64,000 nt of DNA from Actinobaculum massiliense (GTDB lineage: Bacteria; Actinomycetota; Actinomycetes; Actinomycetales; Actinomycetaceae). This document shows, one piece after another, positions 1 to 8,632 of the stretch. The notes under the pieces were generated by a model. That model made no database searches, was not told the DNA's origin, and worked only from the letters and a program-made list of their open reading frames with translations. The stretch is from assembly GCF_001457435.1 (NCBI RefSeq), contig NZ_LN881717.1, positions 257,896 to 321,895 of the forward strand. Direction: 5' to 3'. Position 1 is the stretch's first letter, and every line of letters starts with the position of its first letter. The position numbers and the translations under genes were made by a program.

Positions 1-17
1 TGCCTGAGCACACGAAA

Positions 18-42
18 GGGTGGAAGGCCAAGCCCTCCACCC
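18..42 (-). terminator. hairpin after rpmA
   Basis: Positions 18-27 and 33-42 form a 10-bp stem with one mismatch around a 5-nt loop, just past the rpmA stop. On the minus strand it is followed by only three T residues, so it is a weak candidate for the end of the rplU-rpmA transcript. Confidence 0.5.
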
Positions 43-62
43 CAATCGTTGCTTACTAAAAC

Positions 63-314
63 CTAAGCCGCGACGACGTTGACCGTCTTGCGGTCACGAC
101 GCGTGCGGAACTCAACGGTTCCGGCCGCGGTGGCAAAAAGCGTATCGTCCTTGCCGCGCCCGACGTTGTCGCCGGGGTGGTACTTCGTACCGCGCTGGCG
201 GACGAGGATCTCACCGGCGTTGACGAGCTGACCGCCAAAGCGCTTCACACCGAGACGCTTGGCGTTGGAGTCGCGGCCGTTGGTCGAAGAACTCGCACCC
301 TTCTTATGAGCCAT
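63..314 (-). CDS. rpmA: 50S ribosomal protein L27
   Basis: An 83-residue protein starting [16 protein letters not shown], the typical L27 N-terminus that reaches toward the peptidyl-transferase centre, followed by the conserved [22 protein letters not shown] core. Full family length. It lies 34 bp downstream of rplU on the same strand, the usual rplU-rpmA pair. In most actinobacteria obgE follows, which would lie just left of this window. No N-terminal extension of the kind cleaved in Firmicutes is present. Confidence 0.97.
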   Translation of the reverse strand: MAHKKGASSSTNGRDSNAKRLGVKRFGGQLVNAGEILVRQRGTKYHPGDNVGRGKDDTLFATAAGTVEFRTRRDRKTVNVVAA

Positions 315-348
315 CTCTACACCTTCCCTTTGCTATTGCGGGATCGCC

Positions 349-654
349 CTAGGCGATCTCGGTAACCTTCACGCGGGTCAGCTTCTGACGGTGACCCATG
401 CGCTTGCGGTAGCCAGTCTTGTTCTTGTACTTCACGATGGAAATCTTCGGGCCCTTCTCGGCGCGGACAATCTCGGCCTTGACCTTGGCGCTGATGCCAT
501 CGGCAGCCGTGGTGATCTTGTCCCCGTCAACGAGCATGATGGGCTCGAGCTCGACCGAATCCCCGGCCTCGCCTTCCAACTTGTCGATTACGACGACGGA
601 GCCGACAGACACCTTCTCCTGACGGCCGCCGGCCTTAACGATCGCGTACACCAC
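349..654 (-). CDS. rplU: 50S ribosomal protein L21
   Basis: A 101-residue protein with [18 protein letters not shown] at the N-terminus and the C-terminal signature [18 protein letters not shown], which is diagnostic for L21, a 23S rRNA-binding protein of the large subunit. The start is a GTG with AGGAG six bases upstream. It is separated by 165 bp from the upstream rne gene and probably has its own promoter there, although I see no convincing consensus. It forms an operon with rpmA. Confidence 0.97.
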   Translation of the reverse strand: MVYAIVKAGGRQEKVSVGSVVVIDKLEGEAGDSVELEPIMLVDGDKITTAADGISAKVKAEIVRAEKGPKISIVKYKNKTGYRKRMGHRQKLTRVKVTEIA

Positions 655-819
655 GTTCTGCTCCTGAAATACTTACTTTCGCCGACCCGTATGAGCCAGC
701 CTCACGATTAAGTGCCGTAGCACCGACCATCTAGGTTACTGTTTTTTAGGGCCTGACCACAAGTCGCAGAGGCCAAAAAACCACCTAAAACCCTATGGTC
801 TTCGACACTTACTTATTTT

Positions 820-3402
820 CTACTTATTTTCTTCCGCGCCGCGCCGCAGGGTAATGGTTCCCCGCTGCTTGGTGCCGGTAGAAATGGTTCCGCTCGAGAG
901 TACCCCGCGCACCGGCGCCGATGCACCGGAGGTGATCTGCAAGCCACCCGAGGGAGCCGCGGTAATCAAGCGCTGGGCGCCGCCGCTTTCCGCCTTCGTC
1001 TTCTTTGGCGTCACCACCCCGCTGGAGAGTACCCCACGCCGCTTAGCGCGAGGCTTATCCGCTGCGCCGGCCTTCGCCGAGCTTCCCGCAGGCTTTGCTG
1101 CTTGTCCCGAATGCTTCGCCGCGCCGCTCGCGGACTTTGCCGCCGGCGCCTCGGCTCCTTCGGACTGCTGCCCGGATGTTGCCAGCGGTTTGCGGCCGGT
1201 CCTGGCCGCACGCTTGGAACGCTCACCTCGCTCGCGGCGCGAATCACCGCGCTGCTTTCTACCGGACGCCTTTTCCTCGCCCGCTTGGTCGCGCGACGGC
1301 GAATCCGTTCCCACTTCTTCGGGGCCTCGCCCGTTGTTACTCTCCCGGTCGACGTCCTTGCGGTCGACGTCCTTGCGGTCGACGCCGTTGCGCCCGTTAC
1401 CACTCCGGTCATTACGGTTGCCACCCCGGTCGTGCCCGTTGCCGCTCGTTTCGCCGCTAGAAACCGCGCCAGAGTGCTCAGCCTGCGCCTCGCCCTCGGG
1501 ATCCTTTTCGCCGTGACCCGCCTGGGCAATCGAGTTCATAGCCGCTCCCGCAGCCGAACGCTGCGCCTCCGATCTGCGCTTGGCTGCCTTCGTATTCTGC
1601 GACTCGCGCCGCTTCTTACGCTTGGCGGAACCACCGCTGGGCTCACCCTTCTCAACGGCGTGGTCATGAATGATATAGCCGCGCCCATCGCAGGCCTCGC
1701 ACGGGGTGGAGAATGCCTCGACCAGCCCCTGGCCCACGCGCTTACGCGTCATTTGAATCAGACCCAAGCTCGTCACCTCGGAGACCTGGTGGCGAGTGCG
1801 ATCCCGTCCCAGGCATTCCACTAGTCGGCGTTGCACCAGATCCTGATTAGATTCAAGCACCATATCGATGAAGTCAATAACGATGATTCCACCAATATCG
1901 CGCAGGCGTAGCTGGCGCACGATTTCCTCGGCCGCTTCGAGGTTATTGCGGGTCACGGTCTCTTCCAGCGAGCCGCCAGAACCGGTGAACTTGCCCGTGT
2001 TGACGTCAATGACCGTCATTGCCTCGGTACGGTCAATGATCAGCGTGCCGCCGCTGGGGAGCCATACCTTGCGGTCAAATGCTTTGGCGAGCTGCTCGTC
2101 TACCCGGTTTTCGGCAAAAATATCACCACGCTCGGTCCACTTCGAAACCCGGTCCGTCAGCTCCGGAGACATCTCTTTAACGTAACGCGAGATGGTGTTG
2201 AAGGCATCGTCTCCCTGCACCCGCAGGCTCTCAAAATCCTCGTTGAAGATATCGCGAACTACGCGAACGGCCAGCTCGGGTTCTTCCTTAAGAACCTTCG
2301 GCGCACCCTTTGTGTTCTTTGACTTTTCGCTGATTTCTTTCCAGGTTGCGCTAAGGCGCTCCACATCCGCCGCCAGTTGCTCCGCCGTCGCGCCTTCGGC
2401 CGCCGTGCGAACAATGACGCCGTGCTCCTCGGGAACAATCTCGCGCAGAAGCTTCTTCAGACGCCGCCGCTCCTTCTCGGGAAGCTTGCGGGAAATACCC
2501 GTCATTTGCCCACCCGGAACCAACACCAGGTGGCGCCCGGCGAGGGTCACCTGGGAGGTCAGGCGCGCGCCCTTGTGGCCTATCGGATTCTTGGTGACCT
2601 GCACCAGAACCGTGTCCCCACTCTTGAGCGCCTGCTCGATACGCTTGTTCTTGCCGGTCACTCCGGCGGCGGCCCAATCCACTTCGCCGGCGTACAGAAC
2701 TGCATTGCGTCCCTTGCCGATATCCACGAAGGCCGCTTCCATTGAGGGCAGGACGTTTTGCACCCGCCCGAGGTAAACGTTGCCAACCATCGAAACTTGC
2801 GTATGCCGAGCCACGTAGTGTTCCACCAGCACGCCGTCCTCAAGCACGGCGATCTGGTTGAGGCCATCTTCCTCGCGCACCAGCATCTCGCGCTTGACGG
2901 CTTCGCGGCGGGCGAGGTATTCCACTTCGGTGACCACGTGGCGGCGACGTCCGGCGTCGCGCGAATCCTTGCGACGCTGGCGCTTGGCGGCGAGTCGAGT
3001 GGAACCGCGCGGGGCGCTTACCTCGTTGTCGCTGCTGAGCGAACGACGCCGCCGCCGCGGCCGGGAATCGCTTCCGTCCGCCTCGTCGTCTCCGGCAGAA
3101 TCAGAGCTAGACTTCCGGCCTTTATTCTTATCGGAACCAGAAGAATTCTTCGATTGGCGATTCTTGCCCGACTCCTCTTTTTTAGAGCTACGCCTCGCCG
3201 GCTTGGGGGCCGGCTCGTCTACTTCGTCTTCGAGTTCATCGTCCTCGACCACCCGAGTAACTCGAATGGCATTCGATTCGTCCGGCTCCTGGAAAAGGAG
3301 GCCGGAGGCAAAGGGGTTACTGAAAGTTGTAACCACCGATTCATTATTATTTTCCGCGCTCGACTCCCCTTCGGGGGCCGAGACCTTGCCATTGAGACCC
3401 AT
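820..3402 (-). CDS. rne: ribonuclease E/G family endoribonuclease
   Basis: This is the Rne/Rng-type single-strand endoribonuclease of mRNA decay and rRNA processing. From the ATG at 3402 it has 860 residues. An acidic and basic disordered N-arm (about 1-190) comes first, then the S1 domain (YLGRVQNVLPSMEAAFVDIG near 205), the catalytic DNase-I-like region (IDVNTGKFTG near 465, then IIVIDFIDM) and the zinc-link TPCEACDGRG near 568. A low-complexity tail rich in R/G/D/N/S ends with two copies of RGVLSSG. The open frame continues up to 3684, but those 94 residues look non-coding. The chosen ATG has AGGGAAG nine bases upstream and starts a typical acidic N-arm. Both arms flanking the core are typical of actinobacterial RNase E. 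Confidence 0.9.
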   Translation of the reverse strand: MGLNGKVSAPEGESSAENNNESVVTTFSNPFASGLLFQEPDESNAIRVTRVVEDDELEDEVDEPAPKPARRSSKKEESGKNRQSKNSSGSDKNKGRKSSSDSAGDDEADGSDSRPRRRRRSLSSDNEVSAPRGSTRLAAKRQRRKDSRDAGRRRHVVTEVEYLARREAVKREMLVREEDGLNQIAVLEDGVLVEHYVARHTQVSMVGNVYLGRVQNVLPSMEAAFVDIGKGRNAVLYAGEVDWAAAGVTGKNKRIEQALKSGDTVLVQVTKNPIGHKGARLTSQVTLAGRHLVLVPGGQMTGISRKLPEKERRRLKKLLREIVPEEHGVIVRTAAEGATAEQLAADVERLSATWKEISEKSKNTKGAPKVLKEEPELAVRVVRDIFNEDFESLRVQGDDAFNTISRYVKEMSPELTDRVSKWTERGDIFAENRVDEQLAKAFDRKVWLPSGGTLIIDRTEAMTVIDVNTGKFTGSGGSLEETVTRNNLEAAEEIVRQLRLRDIGGIIVIDFIDMVLESNQDLVQRRLVECLGRDRTRHQVSEVTSLGLIQMTRKRVGQGLVEAFSTPCEACDGRGYIIHDHAVEKGEPSGGSAKRKKRRESQNTKAAKRRSEAQRSAAGAAMNSIAQAGHGEKDPEGEAQAEHSGAVSSGETSGNGHDRGGNRNDRSGNGRNGVDRKDVDRKDVDRESNNGRGPEEVGTDSPSRDQAGEEKASGRKQRGDSRRERGERSKRAARTGRKPLATSGQQSEGAEAPAAKSASGAAKHSGQAAKPAGSSAKAGAADKPRAKRRGVLSSGVVTPKKTKAESGGAQRLITAAPSGGLQITSGASAPVRGVLSSGTISTGTKQRGTITLRRGAEENK
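1346..1390. repeat. three 15-bp tandem units inside rne
   Basis: The unit CGGTCGACGTCCTTG occurs at 1346 and 1361, and a two-mismatch version at 1376. It encodes the repeated VDRKD motif in the disordered C-terminal arm of RNase E. Because the unit is a multiple of three, copy-number change would alter the length without shifting the frame. Confidence 0.85.
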
Positions 3403-3956
3403 GCGCCTGCACTTCCCTAACGGCTCGCGCCCCGCATTCGCGCTTACCGATCTATATCGCGAAATCCTTCGCGAAAAAGCTCTCACCTCGATTGCGCGCC
3501 AAGAATCCTTGATCAACATCTCGCCTGTTTGGCGGTGGAACAGCACTGCGACGCAAGTCGAGTTTCGGGATGATGCGGCACCACCCGAAAATCCAGACAA
3601 AAGATTACACAGTGAGGCGCAAAACCGGGAGGGAACATGATGGGATTCTCTCCCCAGGCGCAAAACCGGAGACACGGCCAGCAAAAATGCCGCGCAAGGA
3701 CTTTAGTCCCGGATTTCGAAAAGGTGTCGCTAAAACTTCCAAGCCCGCCATTACTTCACGCCATTAACATGAAGCCTTTGACGCGTTAATACCTTCATCT
3801 GACCTGTTCCAGACTAAGCTCAAATCGAAAGGTTGAATCGTGCGCAGACTTTCGGGCCCGCGAATGTTTGAACCTAAGAATTGTCGGAATAGTGAGTTTC
3901 CTACTCGCCTCTTCGGCATTCAAACCACGTAGTGAAAACATCAGAAAGGTGAAAAG
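3403..3956. other. rne/cydA divergent intergenic region
   Basis: These 554 bp separate two divergent genes and must hold both promoters. A 14-bp direct repeat, AGGCGCAAAACCGG, occurs at 3615-3628 and 3656-3669, 41 bp apart, in what would be the rne leader. A TTGACG at about 3777 has no good -10 partner. I see no clear Rex- or CRP-type palindrome before cydA. A long rne leader would fit the leader-based autoregulation known for RNase E in other bacteria, but that is inference. Confidence 0.4.
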
Positions 3957-5459
3957 GTGGATCCTCTCACCCTAGCGCGATGGCAGTTTGGCGTCACCAC
4001 GGTGTACCACTTCTTGCAGGTACCCCTGACGGTCGGACTGTCCTTGCTTGTCGCGTATATGCAAACCAAGGCCCGCAAAACGGGCGACCCCAAGTGGCAG
4101 CGCATCACCGACTTCTTCGGCAAGATTCTTCTCATTAATTTTGCATTGGGTGTTGCCACCGGCATCGTGCAAGAGTTCCAGTTCGGTTTGAACTGGTCCG
4201 AGTACTCACGTTTCGTGGGTGATATTTTCGGTGCGCCGCTGGCCTTCGAGGCCCTGCTGGCATTCTTCCTGGAGTCCACCTTCCTGGGCCTGTGGATCTT
4301 CGGCAAGGGACGTCTCTCCCCCAAGATGCACAACCTGGCGATTTGGTGCTTCTCGATCGGCACCGTTCTTTCCGCGGCCTTCATTCTGGCCGCTAACTCC
4401 TTCATGCAGAACCCGCAGGGCGCGGTGTTCAACCCGGTGACCGGGCGCGCCGAGCTCGACGGCGTCAGCGGCTTCCTTAAGCTGTTTGGCACCACCTGGC
4501 AGTTGACCTACCTTCACATGCTTTCGGCAGCGCTGATGCTGGCCGGTGTCCTGGTGGCAGGCTTCTCCATCTGGTGGATGGCCCGCTCGATTCGGCTTAC
4601 CGGCAACGACGTCGAAGCGCGTGACTACTGGAAGCCCTCCGCCAAGATTGGTGCTTGGGTCGGTCTGGTCGCCGCGATTGTGGCTGCTCTTTCGGGCCAC
4701 TTCATGGGCCAGCACCTGGGTCAGATTCAGCCCACCAAGGCCGCCGCGATGATGGGCGTATGCCAGGGTGAAGAAAACGCCAAGCTTTCCTTGGTGATGT
4801 GGGGTAGCGACTGCGAGAACGCCACCGAGATCTACATCCCGATCCCGGGTCTGGAATCGTTCATGATGACCAACCACTTCACCGGCCCCGAGTCGCGTTT
4901 GCAGTCGATTGACGAAGCGAACGCGCAGGTCCTCGAAGGCGTTCAGCAAATGGAAAATGTCAATGACGAGCTGGTTGCCAAGTACACCGAGCTTTACGGC
5001 GCAGACGCCGCAACGCCGAACGTACTAGTTTCCTACTATGCCTTCCGCGTCATGGTTGGTATCGGAATGCTCAGCATCCTCATCTGCGGCGGAGCGCTCT
5101 TTGCTCTGCGCGGCGACAAGCTGATCCGCTCCGAAAAGTGGGGCACCTTCTGGCTCTGGATGGTTCCGCTTCCCTTCCTCGCCAACTCGGCGGGCTGGAT
5201 GCTTACCGAAATGGGCCGTCAGCCCTGGGTTGTTTATCCTTCCCAGATCGACGGCGTCTTGCTCTTGACGAATATGGGTGTCTCCCACGGCGTCACCGCC
5301 GCCTCGGTTGCGTTCTCCCTCACCGCCTTCACCGTGCTCTACAGCGCTCTGGGTTGCGTGTGGATCTGGCTGCTTGGTCGCTACCTGAAGGAAGGCATCA
5401 ACACGCATAAGAAGGTCATCGAATACGACGCTGTGGATACTCCGCAGTTCGTGTACTAA
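3957..5459 (+). CDS. cydA: cytochrome bd ubiquinol/menaquinol oxidase subunit I
   Basis: A 500-residue membrane subunit of the high-affinity terminal oxidase that reduces oxygen with quinol electrons. It shows the N-terminal RWQFGVTTVYHFLQVPLT segment with the conserved His18 heme ligand, a second conserved His in TYLHMLSAALM, and the GRQPW signature near residue 418. The stretch between the quinol-binding helices is short, as in actinobacterial and Firmicute short-Q-loop enzymes. Translation starts at GTG with AAAGGTG upstream. It is followed 12 bp later by cydB, with the cydB ribosome-binding site overlapping the cydA stop. Confidence 0.97.
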   Translation: MDPLTLARWQFGVTTVYHFLQVPLTVGLSLLVAYMQTKARKTGDPKWQRITDFFGKILLINFALGVATGIVQEFQFGLNWSEYSRFVGDIFGAPLAFEALLAFFLESTFLGLWIFGKGRLSPKMHNLAIWCFSIGTVLSAAFILAANSFMQNPQGAVFNPVTGRAELDGVSGFLKLFGTTWQLTYLHMLSAALMLAGVLVAGFSIWWMARSIRLTGNDVEARDYWKPSAKIGAWVGLVAAIVAALSGHFMGQHLGQIQPTKAAAMMGVCQGEENAKLSLVMWGSDCENATEIYIPIPGLESFMMTNHFTGPESRLQSIDEANAQVLEGVQQMENVNDELVAKYTELYGADAATPNVLVSYYAFRVMVGIGMLSILICGGALFALRGDKLIRSEKWGTFWLWMVPLPFLANSAGWMLTEMGRQPWVVYPSQIDGVLLLTNMGVSHGVTAASVAFSLTAFTVLYSALGCVWIWLLGRYLKEGINTHKKVIEYDAVDTPQFVY

Positions 5460-5471
5460 GGAGGATCTCCA

Positions 5472-6614
5472 GTGGAATTTACATTGACACCGCTAACGGT
5501 CCTTTGGTTCGTCATTATTGCCGTGTGCTGGATCGGCTACGTATCCCTGGAGGGATTTGGCTTTGGTACCGGCATGATGCTCAAGACGGTGGCCAAGGAC
5601 GAACGTGAGCGCCGCGCGCTCATCAACTCGATTGGTCCGCACTGGGACGGCAACGAAGTTTGGCTTCTTACCGCCGGTGGCGCCACCTTCGCGGCGTTCC
5701 CCGAATGGTATGCCACCTGGTTCTCGGGAATGTTTATCGCCCTCGTCCTCATCCTCCTCTGCCTGATCATCCGCATCTGCGCGCTGGAGTGGCGCAAGAT
5801 GATCAACACCTACGCCTGGCGTAACTTCTGGGATATCGGGCATACCGTGGTGTGCTGGGTGACCCCGGTTGTCTTCGGTGTTGCTTTCGGAAACTTCGTG
5901 CAGGGTATGCAAATTGAAGTGGGCCGCTATGACGAAGCCGGCGGCACTTTCCACGCAATCCCCGCTGATGCGGTAGGCGTGGAAGCCCTCGCCGATAACC
6001 ACCACTACCTGACGGGCGGATTCCTTTCGCTCTTCACCCCGTTCACCCTGGTGGCCGGGCTGGTGGTTCTGGCTCTCTTCTTCACCCACGGAGCGCTCTG
6101 GCTTTCCATCAAGCTCGCGGGCGATCTGCGTGAAAAGTACCTGAACATCACCAAGAAGTCCTCGCTGGTTTCCACCGGCTTGGCCGCGGTGTGGGCGCTG
6201 TGGGGCTTCTTCGCTTACAGCTCTCAGACCCTCGCGATTATCCCGCTCGCTATCTGCGCCGTGCTCCTCTTGGCCGCGGTTGCGATGATCTACGCGGGTC
6301 GCGAGACGGTTGCCTTCGGCCTCCACTTCGCCGGAATCGCAATGGCCGTGGTGATGATCTTCGCGATGTTCTTCCCCTACGCGATGAAGTCTTCGATTGC
6401 CGAGGGCTACTCGCTCACCTTGGCCCAAGCCGCCGCAACCGGCCCCACGCAGATCGTTATGACGATCGCCGCGTGCCTGTTCGTGCCGGTGGTCTTGGCC
6501 TACACCATCTGGGCTTACTGGGTGTTCCGCAAGCGCATTGACGCGGGCCAAATTCCCGAAGAGCCGGTTGGTTTGGATCCCAAGAAGATCCGCGAATTTG
6601 AAACGCTCGCCTAG
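5472..6614 (+). CDS. cydB: cytochrome bd oxidase subunit II
   Basis: A 380-residue polytopic partner of CydA. It begins MEFTLTPLTVLWFVIIAVCWIGYVSLEGFGFG, the family N-terminus, and contains GPHWDGNEVWLLTAGGATFAAFPEWYAT, the most conserved CydB motif. The GTG start is preceded by a strong AAGGAGGA that overlaps the cydA TAA, implying coupled translation. A perfect hairpin follows the gene, so cydAB can be transcribed separately from cydDC. Confidence 0.97.
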   Translation: MEFTLTPLTVLWFVIIAVCWIGYVSLEGFGFGTGMMLKTVAKDERERRALINSIGPHWDGNEVWLLTAGGATFAAFPEWYATWFSGMFIALVLILLCLIIRICALEWRKMINTYAWRNFWDIGHTVVCWVTPVVFGVAFGNFVQGMQIEVGRYDEAGGTFHAIPADAVGVEALADNHHYLTGGFLSLFTPFTLVAGLVVLALFFTHGALWLSIKLAGDLREKYLNITKKSSLVSTGLAAVWALWGFFAYSSQTLAIIPLAICAVLLLAAVAMIYAGRETVAFGLHFAGIAMAVVMIFAMFFPYAMKSSIAEGYSLTLAQAAATGPTQIVMTIAACLFVPVVLAYTIWAYWVFRKRIDAGQIPEEPVGLDPKKIREFETLA

Positions 6615-6658
6615 TCGCCTGCTTGGTTGCATGCACTAGCTGAGCTTGCATAAAGCAC

Positions 6659-6698
6659 GTTTGGGGTGCGTATCAGTTCGATACGCACCCCAAACTTT
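6659..6698 (+). terminator. strong hairpin after cydB
   Basis: A perfect 16-bp stem (6659-6674 with 6680-6695), loop AGTTC, followed by TTT. It lies 45 bp after the cydB stop and 138 bp before cydD, so it probably limits read-through from cydAB into cydDC. The U-tract is short. Confidence 0.75.
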
Positions 6699-6835
6699 CG
6701 CTCGCAGGCGACAGGCACGCTTTGGCCGGTGCCACCCACCCGCTATGACAAGCGGGCGCGCGGGTAGGCCTTTCCTGGCCTACACCACTTCCTCGCTAAA
6801 CTTAGTTGAGCATTACATGTTTGGAGAGTCTCAAC

Positions 6836-8632
6836 GTGAAACCTTTTGATCCGCGGCTCATGGCCCATGTGAGCCACGCTCGCCGTTACATCATCGGCCT
6901 GGGCGGTTTAGGAGCCATCGAAACCTGCCTTATTTTGGCGCAGTGCTTCCTGATCGCCGGCGCCATCTCCCCCGTAATCGACGGGGTGCGGGCCTACAAC
7001 GAAATTTACGGGATGGTCATTGCCCTCGCGCTGGTCTTCGCCCTGCGGGCCGCCTTGCGCTACGGCCGGGAAGCCTACGGCCACCGCGCGGCTCTGCGCA
7101 CCATTGCCGCGTTGCGGGCTCGGGTATTGCGCAAAGCGGGTGACTTGGGCCCGCGCTGGCTGTCGGAAGGCCGTTCGTCGTCGACCACCACCCTCGTCAC
7201 CTCGGGACTCGACGATTTGGAACCTTACTTCGTCAAGTTCCTCCCCCAACTTGTGCTGTGTGTGCTCGCCACGCCGGTGGCGCTGATTACCGTGCTGGTG
7301 CTCGACTGGGTAAGCGCCATGATTATTGTGCTGTGCATTCCCCTGGTACCGACTTTTATGATCTTGGTGGGGCGCATGACGGCGGCTTTTGCCAGCGAGC
7401 GGCTTGCCTCCATGCAGCGCCTTGGCCAGCAACTCCTCGACCTGTTGGGTGGCCTTTCCACGCTCAAGGGCCTGGGGCGCGAAAAGCAGCCGGCCGCGCG
7501 CGTCAAGCAACTCGGTGATGATTACGCGCGCAAGACCATGCAGACCCTCGTCGTCGCCTTCCTTTCCGGCGGCGTGCTGGAGTTTCTCACCACCCTCTCC
7601 ACTGCCCTGGTAGCGGTTGAGGTCGGTCTGCGCATGGTCGCCGGCAACCTCGGGCTTTTCGCGGGCCTGACGATTATTATGCTCACCCCGGAAGTCTTCA
7701 ACCCGATTCGCGAGGTCGGCACGCAATTCCACGCCTCCTCCAACGGCGTGGCCGCCTCCCAGCAGGCGCTCGACATTCTTGAAGCACCGCTCGCCGACGG
7801 CGACCTGCCCGCGCCCTCCCTGACCGATAGCCCCATTGTTTTTGAAAATCTTTCGGTGCTCGCACCGGGCCGCGAAACGGTTGCGCCGCATCGCCTCAGC
7901 GCCCGAATTGAGCCGGGTGAGATCACCGCCCTGCGTGGCAAATCCGGCTCTGGTAAATCCACCTCGATCTCGGTACTGACCCGCTTCGTCAATCCCACCG
8001 AGGGAACGGTGAAGGTCGACGGCGTTCCGATTACTGATATTGAGCGGGAAAGTTTGTGGCAGCAAATTACCTGGGTACCGCAGCGGCCCGTCCTCACTCC
8101 CGGAACCGTCCTGGAGAATCTCGGCACCGAGCTGAGTCCGGAACTGCGTGAGGCGGCGGAGCTGGCCGGATTCATTGAGGTAATTGACAGCCTCCCTGAC
8201 GGCTGGCAAACCGTTATTGGCCAAGGCGGCGTAGGACTTTCGGTGGGCCAGCGCCAGCGCCTCGCCCTCACCCGCGCCCTGCTGGAAGATTCCCCGCTGG
8301 TGCTCCTCGATGAGCCCTCGGCGCATTTGGATGCTCGCTCGGAAAACCACGTGGTCCGGGCGGTACAGGCTATTCGCGCGCAGGGCCGAACCGTGGTGGT
8401 CATTGCGCATCGGCAAGCGCTGGTGCAAATCGCCGATCACGTTATCGACGTCGTTTCCGCTACCGCTACCCCGGAATTTCTCGCCGCGCACGCTCCGGCT
8501 GAGGATGAGATTCGGGTGGCCGGCGGTCGAAATGATAACGCAATTGCCGCGATGGAACGCTCGGGCGGCTCCAAAAAGAAAAGGACAAAGGCGAAGGCAC
8601 AGCGCGCCGGAAAGCAGGAGGCCGCAAAGTGA
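6836..8632 (+). CDS. cydD: thiol reductant ABC exporter subunit CydD
   Basis: One half of the heterodimeric CydDC ABC exporter, which moves heme/thiol reductants and is needed to assemble cytochrome bd. The N-terminal half is a six-helix ABC membrane domain. The C-terminal half has Walker A LRGKSGSGKSTS, signature LSVGQRQRLALTRALL and Walker B LVLLDEPSAHLD. The open frame extends ten codons upstream to a TTG at 6806, but GTG 6836 has GGAG eight to nine bases before it and gives 598 residues. The C-terminus is a Lys/Ala-rich tail. Its stop overlaps the cydC start by 4 bp. Confidence 0.93.
   Translation: MKPFDPRLMAHVSHARRYIIGLGGLGAIETCLILAQCFLIAGAISPVIDGVRAYNEIYGMVIALALVFALRAALRYGREAYGHRAALRTIAALRARVLRKAGDLGPRWLSEGRSSSTTTLVTSGLDDLEPYFVKFLPQLVLCVLATPVALITVLVLDWVSAMIIVLCIPLVPTFMILVGRMTAAFASERLASMQRLGQQLLDLLGGLSTLKGLGREKQPAARVKQLGDDYARKTMQTLVVAFLSGGVLEFLTTLSTALVAVEVGLRMVAGNLGLFAGLTIIMLTPEVFNPIREVGTQFHASSNGVAASQQALDILEAPLADGDLPAPSLTDSPIVFENLSVLAPGRETVAPHRLSARIEPGEITALRGKSGSGKSTSISVLTRFVNPTEGTVKVDGVPITDIERESLWQQITWVPQRPVLTPGTVLENLGTELSPELREAAELAGFIEVIDSLPDGWQTVIGQGGVGLSVGQRQRLALTRALLEDSPLVLLDEPSAHLDARSENHVVRAVQAIRAQGRTVVVIAHRQALVQIADHVIDVVSATATPEFLAAHAPAEDEIRVAGGRNDNAIAAMERSGGSKKKRTKAKAQRAGKQEAAK

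Noticed and set aside
655-819. L21-type autoregulatory leader
   Set aside because: The gap before rplU has a GGCCT/AGGCC stem and A-rich stretches, but I could not match a known leader structure.
1346-1390. Possible CRISPR-like array
   Set aside because: The units are contiguous 15-bp tandem repeats within the rne coding frame, without spacers.
5493-6632. A 379-codon open frame antisense to cydB
   Set aside because: It mirrors the high-GC codon pattern of cydB, has no family features, and cydB is certain.
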